Below, piece after piece: positions 8,616 through 19,093 of a stretch of 64,000 bases of DNA. Below the pieces are notes generated by a model that made no database searches, was not told the origin of the DNA, and saw only the letters and a list, made by a program, of their open reading frames with translations. The number at the start of each line of letters is the position of its first letter. Position 1 is the stretch's first letter. The position numbers were made by a program, and so were the translations under genes. This stretch comes from a bacterium (lineage in GTDB: Bacteria; Planctomycetota; Planctomycetia; Kolteriales; Kolteriaceae). Where the stretch lies: NCBI GenBank assembly GCA_019753235.1, contig JAIELF010000011.1, positions 212,783 to 276,782 on the forward strand. Reading direction: 5' to 3'.

Positions 8616-10898
8616 GTGATCTTTTCTCGACCATTCTGTCTGGCGATCGGTCTGTGGGGGCTTGCCCCACTTGCCGCGGCCGAGTTGCCGAGCATGGCGT
8701 CGCTGGAAATCGAGATTCGCCCGTTTCTGGCAACGTACTGTATTGCCTGTCACGACGGAGCGGAGGCCAAAGGGGGTGTTCTGCTCGATGACATTCCGAC
8801 CGTCGAGCACTTCGCGACGCATCGCCGACAGTGGAACAAGGTGATCGCGCAGATCCGCGCAAAAGGGATGCCGCCGGCCGACGAAGATCAACCGACCGAT
8901 GCCGAGCGAGCGAAGATCGTCGAATGGCTGACGACGGCGGTGAACCATGTCGATTGCTCGGGGGATCGTCCGCCTGGCAAGCCGACGCTTCGGCGACTCA
9001 ACCGGGTCGAGTACAACAATACCATCCGTGATCTGCTTGCGATCGATTTCCGACCGGCCGACGACTTCCCGGCAGACGACGTCGGCGAAGGGTTCGACAA
9101 CATCGGCGACGTTCTTTCGATCTCTCCCTTGTTGCTGGAAAAGTATCTCGAAGCATCTCAAAAAATCGCCGAGCGCGCGATCGTTGTTCCGCAGCCGACA
9201 CAGAACCTTTCGGAACGAATAGAAGGGGAAGGGTCGCGATCGACCTCCAAAGGACAGACGGTCGATGACGGGAAGGCGCAATTGATGACGACGCCCGGCG
9301 AACTTTATCGAATGATCAAGTTCCCAGAGTCGGGCGAATACCACTTTCGCTTACGCGCCTACGGACAGCAGGTCGGCAACGAACCAGCGAGGGCGGGCAT
9401 CAAGATCGATGACCAACAGCCACACTTGGTCGATGTCACCGCCGTTGCCGAGCAGCCGGGCGAATACGACGTGAGCCTTCGCGTCGAAAAGGGAAAACGC
9501 CGGGTCGCCATCGCGTTTGTCAACGATCTCTTTGATGAAGCCCAGCAACAGGACCGAAACCTGATCGTCGATTACCTACAGATCGACGGGCCGACCGCGG
9601 TCGACAAGCCGATCACTCCCGCGTCGCACGCGAAGGTCTTTTTCCAGCCGATTCGCCCCGATCATGAAGCCGAGGATCTTCGGCAAATCATTGATAGGTT
9701 CACGAGCCGAGCATTTCGTCGCCCCGCGACCCCGAACGAACTCGATCGACTGGAGAAACTCATCGCTCTGGCTCGGCGAGAGAACGAACCATTCGAGCGC
9801 GGGGTTCAGCTTGTGGTCGAAGCCGTGCTGGCCTCGCCCCATTTTCTCTTCAAGATGGAAGCAGACAACGAACCTGATTCCGCCCAGCCCCGCGAACTGA
9901 ACGACTTCGAGTTGGCCACGCGATTGTCGTACTTCCTCTGGAGCACCATGCCCGACGATGTTCTTTGGCAGCAGGCTCTCGAGGGCACGTTGCGCGAGCC
10001 CGCCAACTTTGAAAAGCAAGTCGAACGCATGCTCGCCGACGACCGAGTTCTGGGACTGGTGGAGAATTTCGCGGGGCAATGGCTTCAACTGCGCAATCTG
10101 GCCGACCGTTCTCCCGATCGCGACAAGTTCCCCATGTGGAATGATCAACTCCGTTCTGCCATGCGGCGAGAAACCGAACTCTTCTTTGCGTCGGTTCTAC
10201 GCGAGCGTCGGCAACTGGTCGAGTTTCTGGATGCGAACTATACGTTCGTGAATGAGCCTCTTGCCAAGCATTACGGTATCGAGGGGATCGCCGGCGAGGA
10301 GTTTCGTCGCGTCGAACTGACCGGCCAGAATCGCGGTGGCCTGTTGACCCAAGCGAGCATCCTCACCATCACCTCGGATCCGACCCGCACCAGCCCGGTC
10401 AAGCGGGGCAAATGGGTGATGGAAACGATTCTCGGCACCCCGCCGGCATCGGCCCCGCCCAACGTTCCCGAACTCGACAAGCAACGCCTCACCGGTACGC
10501 TTCGGCAACGAATGGAACAGCACCGCGTCAATCCCGCTTGTGCGACTTGTCACGATACGATGGACCCGCTCGGCTTCGGGCTTGAGAATTTCGACGCGAT
10601 TGGTGGATGGCGTGACCGCGACGGCGAGTATCCTGTGGATGCGTCCGGAAAACTTCCCGATGGATCGACATTCGTCGGTCCCAAACAACTGGCGCAAATT
10701 CTCACGCAGAAGAAGGATCTCTTCCTTCGAACCGTGACCGAGAGGATGCTGGTTTATGCCCTCGGCCGGGGCCTCGAGGTCTACGATGAATGTGAGGTCA
10801 GGGAGATCGTCGAGCGCGTGTCAGCAAAAGGGGGAGTCTTTGCCGACCTGGTAAAGGAGATCACGCAGAGTCGGCCGTTCCGATTCCGAAACGGCTAG
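8616..10898 (+). CDS. DUF1592-family cytochrome-type protein (PSCyt1/DUF1587/1595/1592/1588/1585)
   Basis: The 760-aa secreted protein shows the planctomycete order. A signal peptide (to about residue 25) precedes a c-type heme motif CIACHDG (about 45). DUF1587 follows (about 120-185, LRRLNRVEYNNTIRDLL), then a beta-rich ligand-binding-like segment (about 210-330), DUF1595 (about 350-410, SRAFRRPATPNELDRL), DUF1592 (about 425-555, LATRLSYFLWSTMPDD) and DUF1588 (about 565-665). A second heme-like motif CATCHDTMDPLGFGLENFD (about 642) and a C-terminal DUF1585 complete it. Family members are thought to be periplasmic multidomain cytochromes; substrates are largely unknown. The GTG start has AGGAG 8 nt upstream. 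The DUF1552 gene 172 bp downstream is its usual genomic partner. Confidence 0.93.
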   Translation: MIFSRPFCLAIGLWGLAPLAAAELPSMASLEIEIRPFLATYCIACHDGAEAKGGVLLDDIPTVEHFATHRRQWNKVIAQIRAKGMPPADEDQPTDAERAKIVEWLTTAVNHVDCSGDRPPGKPTLRRLNRVEYNNTIRDLLAIDFRPADDFPADDVGEGFDNIGDVLSISPLLLEKYLEASQKIAERAIVVPQPTQNLSERIEGEGSRSTSKGQTVDDGKAQLMTTPGELYRMIKFPESGEYHFRLRAYGQQVGNEPARAGIKIDDQQPHLVDVTAVAEQPGEYDVSLRVEKGKRRVAIAFVNDLFDEAQQQDRNLIVDYLQIDGPTAVDKPITPASHAKVFFQPIRPDHEAEDLRQIIDRFTSRAFRRPATPNELDRLEKLIALARRENEPFERGVQLVVEAVLASPHFLFKMEADNEPDSAQPRELNDFELATRLSYFLWSTMPDDVLWQQALEGTLREPANFEKQVERMLADDRVLGLVENFAGQWLQLRNLADRSPDRDKFPMWNDQLRSAMRRETELFFASVLRERRQLVEFLDANYTFVNEPLAKHYGIEGIAGEEFRRVELTGQNRGGLLTQASILTITSDPTRTSPVKRGKWVMETILGTPPASAPPNVPELDKQRLTGTLRQRMEQHRVNPACATCHDTMDPLGFGLENFDAIGGWRDRDGEYPVDASGKLPDGSTFVGPKQLAQILTQKKDLFLRTVTERMLVYALGRGLEVYDECEVREIVERVSAKGGVFADLVKEITQSRPFRFRNG

Positions 10899-11070
10899 AG
10901 ATTCGGCCAAAATATAGGCCTATTGGCCCCATTTGGGCAATCGAAACGATCGCGACGGAAACCATTCGCTCTGGTACGGAGTATCTTTCTTCGGATTGCC
11001 CTGGGTAGGGTAGAATCGCTGCCTGAGGTGGATCTAAAAGTCTCGTCCCGAGAATGGGCAGGAGTTAACC

Positions 11071-12435
11071 ATGAACGAATCGACGCCAAAGCCCACGGGA
11101 AGTTCCATCTCGCGACGCGCCTTTCTGCGCGGCTCGGGCTTGGCCATCGCCTTACCAGCTCTGGATGGACTTCTCCCCCGTGCCGCCGTCGGAGCCGACA
11201 AATCCGCCTGGCCGATTCGAAGCGCATTTTTCTTTTGTCCCAATGGCATGCATATGCCCGATTGGCGACCGACCGCCACCGGCGAATCGTTCGATCTCCC
11301 CGCCACGTTGCAAGCATTCGAAGCGTTCCGCTCGAACATGACGATCATCTCGGGGCTGGCGATCGACGCTGGCCGAGCCAAAAGTGACGGGCCCGGCGAC
11401 CACGCTCGCGCGGGCGCGACCTACCTCACGGGGACCCGCGCGGTAAAGACCGCTGGGGCGGGCATTCGCGTGGGGCAATCCATCGATCAGGTCCTTGCGG
11501 AGCATGTCGGCAAAGAGACTCGTTTCCCATCGCTTGAACTTGGTCTCGATAAGGGCCTGAATGCGGGGGGCTGCGACTCGGGTTATAGTTGTGCCTATTC
11601 CTCGAACATTTCCTGGCGAAGCCCCACGACCCCGTCGGCCAAAGAGGCCGATCCTCGGCTGGTCTTTGAAAGACTTTTTGGCGGCGACAACACCAAGCAG
11701 TCGCAAGCGACCCGAGCGCGTCGACAGGCGTATCAAAAGAGCGTCCTCGATTTCGTCCTCGAAGATGCCCAGGCGATCGGAAAGAAACTCGGCCCGACCG
11801 ATAAGCGAAAGCTTGATGAATACCTCTCCGGTATCCGCGAGATCGAACGCCGAATCGAACATTTTCAGTCATCAGAACAGGTTCGCCGACCGAATCTTTC
11901 GTTGCCCGAGCAGACTCCCAAGGACTTTGCTCAGCACTATCGGTTGCTCGCCGACTTGTTGGTGCTCGCGTTTCAAACAGACCAAACTCGAGTCGCCACG
12001 TTTATGGTGGGCAACGCCGGCAGTAATCGGCCGTACAAAGAGATTGATGTTGCCGAGGGGCATCACTCGCTCTCTCATCACGGCAAGGATCCGCACAAAC
12101 AGGCTCAAATCAGCAAAATCAATCGCCTGCATGCCAGCCAATTCGCCTACTTTCTTTCGAAGCTCGATCAGGTCAAGGAAGGGGACGGCACGTTGCTTGA
12201 TCATTCCATGATCACCTATGGCAGCGGGATCAGCGACGGAGATCGCCACAACCATGACGATCTCCCGGTCGCCCTTTTCGGCCGAGCCGGCGGTCTGCTC
12301 AAGCCAGCTCAGCACCTCGCCTTCGACGTCGAAACGCCGATGTGCAATCTTTACATGACCTTCCTGCACGTCATGGGACTACCAGGAAAGCGGTTTGCCG
12401 ACGGCGAGAAGATCATCGACGGATTGCTCGCCTAA
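11071..12435 (+). CDS. DUF1552 protein, Tat-exported
   Basis: The 454-aa protein begins with a twin-arginine-type signal (SISRRAFLRGSGLAIALPAL, about residues 11-30), followed by the DUF1552 domain to the C-terminus. This family is nearly always encoded beside DUF1592/DUF1588 cytochrome proteins in planctomycetes, as here. It resembles the sulfatase/DUF1501-like alkaline-phosphatase fold class, but no activity is established. The ATG has AGGAG 6 nt upstream. Its 3' end overlaps the convergent PEP-CTERM gene by 23 bp. Confidence 0.92.
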   Translation: MNESTPKPTGSSISRRAFLRGSGLAIALPALDGLLPRAAVGADKSAWPIRSAFFFCPNGMHMPDWRPTATGESFDLPATLQAFEAFRSNMTIISGLAIDAGRAKSDGPGDHARAGATYLTGTRAVKTAGAGIRVGQSIDQVLAEHVGKETRFPSLELGLDKGLNAGGCDSGYSCAYSSNISWRSPTTPSAKEADPRLVFERLFGGDNTKQSQATRARRQAYQKSVLDFVLEDAQAIGKKLGPTDKRKLDEYLSGIREIERRIEHFQSSEQVRRPNLSLPEQTPKDFAQHYRLLADLLVLAFQTDQTRVATFMVGNAGSNRPYKEIDVAEGHHSLSHHGKDPHKQAQISKINRLHASQFAYFLSKLDQVKEGDGTLLDHSMITYGSGISDGDRHNHDDLPVALFGRAGGLLKPAQHLAFDVETPMCNLYMTFLHVMGLPGKRFADGEKIIDGLLA

Positions 12436-13243
12436 GGGACAAGGCCGCGGCGAAGCCCATCACCAAGGCTGAAAAAGCGAAGGTTCCCGCTTCTGGAACC
12501 ACATGCAGAGCCGCGACACCATCCAGATCGAACCCACCCGATGCAAACGCCGTCGGAAAAGGATCGTTGATCAAACGACCTTGACTGTCGGTAGTCCCGA
12601 ACGAGGGATTGACCGAACCCACCACGTCAACAATCCGAACAAACGGAACATTGAAAACATCCAGCAACGGTGACACATTCGCAAGTGTCGAGAGATCAAA
12701 CGGCGTGCCAAACCCCACACGATACTTGCCCGCAAGATTGTCGAGATCGGTCGGATCCAGTGAACCGAAAGCACCCACCTGGGCAACGGTCGGTGTCAGA
12801 GAGACGGCGGGAAAGCGGAAGAAATCGATGCCGTTGCTGCTCACCTCGACGAAAGCGAGTTCGATGAAATTATCAGCAAATCCGTTCTCATAGACCGCCA
12901 GGTCGGCACCGGCGTCGTCCCGGATCGGCTTTTGAAACTGCAGGGTGATCGCTCCGCCGTCGCCTAGACTCACCACCTTGGTGGTATCCGTCCCGGCCGG
13001 CCCCAGCGCGTTGGCACCAGTGCCGAACGAGGCAACTCCCAGGCCAGGGTTGGCAATGTTGATCGGCCCCCGCGTCAGCGAGACAACGCTGTCTGCCCAA
13101 CCCGCAATCGCGGGGCTATCAAAAGGGATCGCGGTCGAACTAGGCTGCCCGGCAGCAGGCGCGAAGGGACCGGCCAGTGACATACTCATGACACCATAGC
13201 TCGCGATGATCAATATCCGCGCGCAGAGGTAGCGCTCGTTCAT
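12413..13243 (-). CDS. PEP-CTERM surface protein, 'GGxIxLxFxxPI...FENxF' type
   Basis: The 276-aa exported protein has a signal peptide (about 1-32) and ends in a PEP-CTERM sorting signal: VPEAG, a hydrophobic helix, then an Arg-rich tail RRAIRR. The body carries SLGDGGAITLQFQKPI (about 92-107), AVYENGF (about 117) and IELAFVEVSSNGIDFFRF (about 127). These resemble a surface-protein family that I recall being encoded near cobalamin riboswitches in other phyla; this is memory, not a search. It is the last gene of a minus-strand run that starts at a cobalamin riboswitch (15392). AAGGAG lies 6 nt before the ATG, and the gap to the upstream PEP-CTERM gene is 33 bp. An exosortase is encoded at 60505-62256. 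Confidence 0.85.
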   Translation of the reverse strand: MNERYLCARILIIASYGVMSMSLAGPFAPAAGQPSSTAIPFDSPAIAGWADSVVSLTRGPINIANPGLGVASFGTGANALGPAGTDTTKVVSLGDGGAITLQFQKPIRDDAGADLAVYENGFADNFIELAFVEVSSNGIDFFRFPAVSLTPTVAQVGAFGSLDPTDLDNLAGKYRVGFGTPFDLSTLANVSPLLDVFNVPFVRIVDVVGSVNPSFGTTDSQGRLINDPFPTAFASGGFDLDGVAALHVVPEAGTFAFSALVMGFAAALSLRRAIRR

Positions 13244-13276
13244 GCTATGCTCCTTAAAAAATTGGTGGAAACCGAA

Positions 13277-13972
13277 TTACACGAGGAAACGACGGAAACC
13301 CAGCAGCAGGCCGAAACCCGCCCCGACGAGCATCAGGCTCGACGCTTCGGGGACGACCGCGCGGGGATTGCTAGCGAAGACGTTGTCGAAGGTCGTCGTG
13401 AATGCCAAGCTATTCCAATCACCGTCCGCGAGAGTCTCGCCACTCACGCCGGTCTGAGCACTCTCCCACGAACCCCCCGCGTAGGGGTTGCCGATCGAGA
13501 GACCGAGATTCCAGAAGCCGGAAAACCATCCTTCGCGGTACAGGTCGCCGGCATCGGTAGCGACGTTGGAATCATCCCCCGACCCGACGACGAAGAGTCC
13601 ACTTGCAGGGAAGACCGTTCCATCGGTGATGCCGAAAATGCCGTTGTGATTCGCGTCGTAGCCAATCCCGAGAACGCCGATCCCAAACGACGAGGGGGGC
13701 GTGATCCGGGCGAACAATTCTGGGTCGCCGCTGACGACGGCGCGAAACATATCTTCGCTAGAAGCGTTGCCGTTCCAACGAAAGCCCCAAACGAGAGAGT
13801 CGTTGTTGCCGTCGTCGCCATCCCAATCGATGACAAGGGCCGCTTCGTTCGGGCCCGAGCCAAACCATTGCGTGATGTCAGCAAATGTGGTCACTGGCTT
13901 GGTCGCGACTCCCCCCCAAGAGACAGAACTCACCAAGAGCGTCAGAAGAGAACATGCAGCAAAACGAAACAT
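13277..13972 (-). CDS. PEP-CTERM surface protein, 'IDWDGDDGNNDSLVWGFRW' type
   Basis: The 231-aa protein starts at the ATG at 13972 (MFRFAACSLLTLLVSSVSWG, a signal peptide). AAGGA lies about 8 nt upstream, and the longer frame to 14086 lacks a leader. The body holds ALVIDWDGDDGNNDSLVWGF (about 44-63) and a Gly/Asp-rich beta-type domain. It ends with VVPEASS, a hydrophobic helix and FRRFLV, the PEP-CTERM tripartite signal. It should be exported, then cut and anchored by an exosortase. It lies between a DUF1559 gene (100 bp upstream) and a second PEP-CTERM gene (33 bp downstream), all on one strand, so co-transcription is likely. I recall proteins with this DWD/WGFRW signature in cobalamin-regulated loci; treat that link as inference. 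Confidence 0.84.
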   Translation of the reverse strand: MFRFAACSLLTLLVSSVSWGGVATKPVTTFADITQWFGSGPNEAALVIDWDGDDGNNDSLVWGFRWNGNASSEDMFRAVVSGDPELFARITPPSSFGIGVLGIGYDANHNGIFGITDGTVFPASGLFVVGSGDDSNVATDAGDLYREGWFSGFWNLGLSIGNPYAGGSWESAQTGVSGETLADGDWNSLAFTTTFDNVFASNPRAVVPEASSLMLVGAGFGLLLGFRRFLV

Positions 13973-14072
13973 GGAAGGATTCCTTTCGGAGAGAATAATC
14001 AAGGAGAAACCGTGGATTGAATCATGTAAGTCGCCTCGCCCGCTGAGCGCGCCGCGAGAGTGTTTCGAGCAT

Positions 14073-14945
14073 TTAAGGTCGGGCAAGCTCCTTTCCGGCC
14101 TTGGTCAATAAGGCGTTCAGGATCCGCTGATCGATTGAATTCGTGAGAAAGTCGGCATGGCCATCCGCAAACGCGACTTGAGCGCCGCCGGGATGGCCGC
14201 TCCCCATCTCTGTTCCAAGGCCCTTCGTCCCGTTGAGCGGGTTCTCGCCCGTCTGGGCAAATAGGTTTTCGCCGTTGGCCCATTCGCATTCGATGGTTCG
14301 GCGAGGCGACATCTCCGAGAGACAAATCGTTTGGCTTGCGCCGTCGGTGATCTCTCGACGAGGGACCGCCGTCTCGTAGAGCATCACCCCTAAAAACTCC
14401 TCCTTGAGAAAGTGCGGACTCTGTGGATCGGTCGTGGTTCGGCCAACTCCTTCGACCCCGTAAATGCCCGCGAAATCGGTGAATGCCAAGCCCTTCCAGC
14501 GTCCCTGCAAGTTGATGCGAACATCGGGCATGGTGCTCGGACAGAGGAACATTTCGACGGTTGTTGAACAGACCGTTAAGTTGTCTGGGCTGAACGAGGG
14601 TAGATTAAAGTTAAAGCCTTCGAAGAGTCCTCGCTGTTCGAGGTAAGGCAAAAGCGAGACGTTCCAGGAGATGAATCGTTGAGGGATAAAGGGCTGTCCT
14701 GGTCGCTTCGGCGCAAGTTTGCAGCCGAGACAACCCGTCGGAAATAGACCTTGCTCTTGTTCGTACATCGCGATGCCCATTGCAAGCTGCTTGAGTCGAC
14801 TCAAGCATTGCGTCTGCCGGGCGCGTTCTTGCGTGGCGATCACCGCGGGCAACAGCAGGGCCATCAAAAGACCCAGCACCGCGATGACAACGAGCAGCTC
14901 GAGCAGCGTGAAGGCGCGGCCAAGTATTCTCGTCGTCGCGTGCAA
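14073..14945 (-). CDS. DUF1559 pseudopilin-like protein
   Basis: The 290-aa protein has a prepilin N-terminus (GRAFTLLELLVVIAVLGLLM, cleavage before the Phe, methylated Phe, Glu5). A DUF1559 domain follows with the C-terminal signature HPGGAQVAFADGHADFL (about 255-271). Planctomycetes encode dozens of these; they are presumed substrates of a type II or type IV-like assembly system at the cell envelope. Four Cys residues lie in the N-terminal half. GGAGAAG is about 10 nt before the ATG. The gene sits 77 bp downstream of a terminator-like hairpin and about 255 bp downstream of a cobalamin riboswitch, a regulatory setting unusual for this family. Confidence 0.92.
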   Translation of the reverse strand: MHATTRILGRAFTLLELLVVIAVLGLLMALLLPAVIATQERARQTQCLSRLKQLAMGIAMYEQEQGLFPTGCLGCKLAPKRPGQPFIPQRFISWNVSLLPYLEQRGLFEGFNFNLPSFSPDNLTVCSTTVEMFLCPSTMPDVRINLQGRWKGLAFTDFAGIYGVEGVGRTTTDPQSPHFLKEEFLGVMLYETAVPRREITDGASQTICLSEMSPRRTIECEWANGENLFAQTGENPLNGTKGLGTEMGSGHPGGAQVAFADGHADFLTNSIDQRILNALLTKAGKELARP

Positions 14946-15021
14946 GACGCGCTTCTCCTAGGGAGATAACTTCGTTGGGAAAGACGGCTTCAAGATCGAG
15001 CATCAACCGATCGGCAGCATG

Positions 15022-15042
15022 GAAAAAGGAGCGTTTGCGCTC
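15022..15042 (-). terminator. Candidate intrinsic terminator between the 37-codon ORF and the DUF1559 gene
   Basis: On the minus strand the sequence reads GAGCG-CAAA-CGCTC-C-TTTTT: a perfect 5-bp GC-rich stem with a 4-nt loop, then five T residues. It lies about 45 nt after the stop of the 37-codon ORF and 77 nt before the DUF1559 start. It may end a short riboswitch transcript or act as an attenuator for the downstream genes. The stem is short, so efficiency is uncertain. Confidence 0.55.
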
Positions 15043-15086
15043 GTTCTCCCCCGGGATAACGTGGGGAGCCCGAAACAACTTCATCG

Positions 15087-15200
15087 CTACTTTTGCCCGT
15101 ACAAAACCGAGATCATCAGACCGCCAAAGCAAATGCCCCAGAGGATGATGAAAGGTTGATTCAGGGTCGTAGACTCGTCCCGCGCAGAGTCTGCCGCCAT
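15087..15200 (-). CDS. Putative 37-aa single-TM microprotein directly after a cobalamin riboswitch
   Basis: The ATG (15200-15198) begins at the base after the last paired base of riboswitch stem P1. The predicted product has a polar N-terminus (MAADSARDESTTLNQP), one hydrophobic helix (FIILWGICFGGLMISVLY) and ends GQK. It is unlike CbtB, the usual small riboswitch-linked cobalt-transport subunit, because the C-terminal His motif is absent. No Shine-Dalgarno is visible, since the preceding bases belong to P1. That would fit translation controlled by P1 pairing, or the ORF may be fortuitous. A terminator-like hairpin follows at 15042-15022. Confidence 0.4.
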   Translation of the reverse strand: MAADSARDESTTLNQPFIILWGICFGGLMISVLYGQK

Positions 15201-15392
15201 CAACAACAGGTAGGTCTTCTGACTCTCGAGCTCTGAGTTTCCGGCCTTCTCGACTGCTCAAGGCAGCCAATGGCTTCTGGTGTATTTGGAAACTCTTCGT
15301 CGCTCGAACACAGCGGCGGGGCCGTCCCGGAATTTCACCGGAGTTCCCTGTTTACCGCGGAATCAGGACGATGCCGCGGTCACCCATTGTTG
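15201..15392 (-). ncRNA. Cobalamin riboswitch
   Basis: On the minus strand the conserved core is present: GGGAACTCCGGTGAAATTCC, then GGGACGGCCCCGCCGCTGTG, and near the 3' end GAGAGTCAGAAGACCTACC. A 10-bp P1 can be drawn between CAACAATGGG (15392-15383) and CCTGTTGTTG (15210-15201). Length is about 190 nt, usual for this class. It senses adenosyl- or another cobalamin and normally represses B12 uptake or synthesis genes. Downstream on the same strand are a 37-codon ORF, a terminator-like hairpin, the DUF1559 protein and two PEP-CTERM surface proteins; there is no btuB or corrinoid biosynthesis gene. The start codon at 15200 abuts P1, suggesting control of translation as well as, or instead of, transcription. 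Confidence 0.93.
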
Positions 15393-15402
15393 AGCAGCCG
15401 AA

Positions 15403-15431
15403 ATGGTAGCGACGTGATCGACCCCTGGCAA
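15403..15431 (-). promoter_or_regulatory. Candidate sigma-70-type promoter for the riboswitch transcript
   Basis: On the minus strand, TTGCCA (15431-15426) and TACCAT (15408-15403) are separated by exactly 17 bp, matching the TTGACA/TATAAT consensus at 5 of 6 and 4 of 6 positions. Transcription would start a few bases upstream of riboswitch stem P1 (15392), as expected for a riboswitch leader. Confidence 0.55.
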
Positions 15432-15496
15432 CAAGAAAGTCGCATTTTCCTGAACGGCTCGGCCTCTTGGTCGGCGACGCCTCTTGCCAGAGCGGT

Positions 15497-15502
15497 TATA
15501 AT
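15497..15502 (+). promoter_or_regulatory. Candidate -10 element for elbB
   Basis: A perfect TATAAT lies 53 bp upstream of the probable elbB start (15556). No good -35 hexamer is seen at 16-18 bp. It is divergent from the riboswitch promoter at 15403-15431. Confidence 0.4.
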
Positions 15503-15555
15503 CGACAACATCGAACAACAGACCAACAACGATCCCGATGGAAGGAAGAGTCGAC

Positions 15556-16230
15556 GTGGCAAAAGTGGGGGTGATTCTGAGTGGTTGTGGTGTCTTCGAC
15601 GGTTCGGAGATCCACGAGGCTGTTTGTTTGCTACTGGTGCTCGATCAATCGGGCGCCGACGTTGTCTGCATGGCCCCCAACAAGCTCTCGGCCGACGTGA
15701 TCGACCATTGGGCCCAAAAGCCTATGGCTGAGAAACGAAATGTACTCGTTGAATCAGCGAGAATCGCGCGAGGAAAAGTCGTCGATCTCGCCCAGGTTGA
15801 CCCTGCTGACTTTGACGCCTTCATCCTGCCCGGCGGTTTCGGGGCGGCAAAGAATCTTTGCGACTTTGCGATGTCGGCGGATAATTGCTGCGTCGATCCG
15901 CAGGTGGCTCGCGTCCTTCGAGGAGCGCAGTCGCTGGGGAAGCCGATCGGCCTGGCTTGCATCGCGCCGGTCATTGCCGCCCGACTTTTCGGTGAGACAT
16001 TGAAACCGAGTTTGACGATTGGGCACGATTCTGCGACGGCCGGGAAAATTGATGCGATGGGGGCAAAGCATCGGGCAGTCGATGCGACGGATGTTGTCGT
16101 CGATGAACAGAATCGATTGGTCACGACTCCATGTTACATGGAAGCTAAGCGTATCAGCGAAGCTTTCGACAGCATCCAGAAGATGGTTGCAAAAATCCTT
16201 GAAATGGTGCAGCAACCCGTCCGCGTCTAG
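15556..16230 (+). CDS. elbB: ElbB-type isoprenoid biosynthesis glyoxalase (DJ-1/PfpI superfamily)
   Basis: The 224-aa protein aligns with E. coli ElbB from its first residues: AKVGVILSGCGVFDGSEIHE (N-terminus), RNVLVESARI (about 62), the FILPGGFGAAKNL loop (about 86) and the nucleophile-elbow region GLACIAPVIAA (about 134). ElbB has glyoxalase activity and has been linked to isoprenoid output; its physiological role is unsettled. The frame is open from an ATG at 15538. However, the GTG at 15556 puts the conserved N-terminus at residue 2 and has GGAAGGAAGAG about 5 nt upstream, so it is preferred. The flanking genes are divergent riboswitch genes and convergent gyrB, so this is a single-gene unit. 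Confidence 0.92.
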   Translation: MAKVGVILSGCGVFDGSEIHEAVCLLLVLDQSGADVVCMAPNKLSADVIDHWAQKPMAEKRNVLVESARIARGKVVDLAQVDPADFDAFILPGGFGAAKNLCDFAMSADNCCVDPQVARVLRGAQSLGKPIGLACIAPVIAARLFGETLKPSLTIGHDSATAGKIDAMGAKHRAVDATDVVVDEQNRLVTTPCYMEAKRISEAFDSIQKMVAKILEMVQQPVRV

Positions 16231-16303
16231 GCCGGGCCAAGAAACTCCTATCACGCTTAAGAGTTGCTTTTCGAGATCGGCCGTGGCCAAGCGATTCCAA
16301 TGG

Positions 16304-18760
<2,457 letters not shown>

Positions 18761-18775
18761 TCAAGCCGGCCTCAT

Positions 18776-19093
18776 TTAGAGCCGACGAAACTTGATCCCG
18801 CGAATCGTGGTGTTGCCGAGTCTCTTTTGAAGCGATTCGAGCAGGTTCCCTTTCTCGAAACCCTCAAGGTCGGCCAGCAAGGAAGCGCTGTCGACGGCAA
18901 TCTCCAAGATGCCCCGACGCAGCGGTCCCAACCGGGCATGTTCCTTCATCCGCCCATCGGCAATGTCATTCCAAACTCTTTCGAGTTCCACTCGCCCTGC
19001 CGTTTGGGCATAACCATAACGAGCCATGATCAGCCCGAGGAGATCACCCAGTTTCTTGGGGCCCCGCGAGATCTCTTGCCATTCTTCCATCAT
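18776..19093 (-). CDS. DUF721 / DciA-like protein
   Basis: A 105-aa protein with the DUF721 fold signature: KLGDLLGLIMARYGYA, VWNDIADGRMKEHARLGPLR, then LEIAVDSASLLADLEGFEKGNLLESLQ. DciA proteins of this family load the replicative helicase in bacteria lacking DnaC/DnaI, and a gene of this family commonly lies between recF/dnaN and gyrB. Here it overlaps the dnaN stop codon by 4 nt (ATGA), arguing for translational coupling. A second ATG follows directly, and either could be the start. Confidence 0.87.
   Translation of the reverse strand: MMEEWQEISRGPKKLGDLLGLIMARYGYAQTAGRVELERVWNDIADGRMKEHARLGPLRRGILEIAVDSASLLADLEGFEKGNLLESLQKRLGNTTIRGIKFRRL

Noticed and set aside
14611..15270. 219-codon minus-strand frame spanning the riboswitch 3' half and the DUF1559 N-terminal region
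   Set aside because: It overlaps the DUF1559 gene in another frame and runs through the conserved riboswitch core; the composition is not protein-like.
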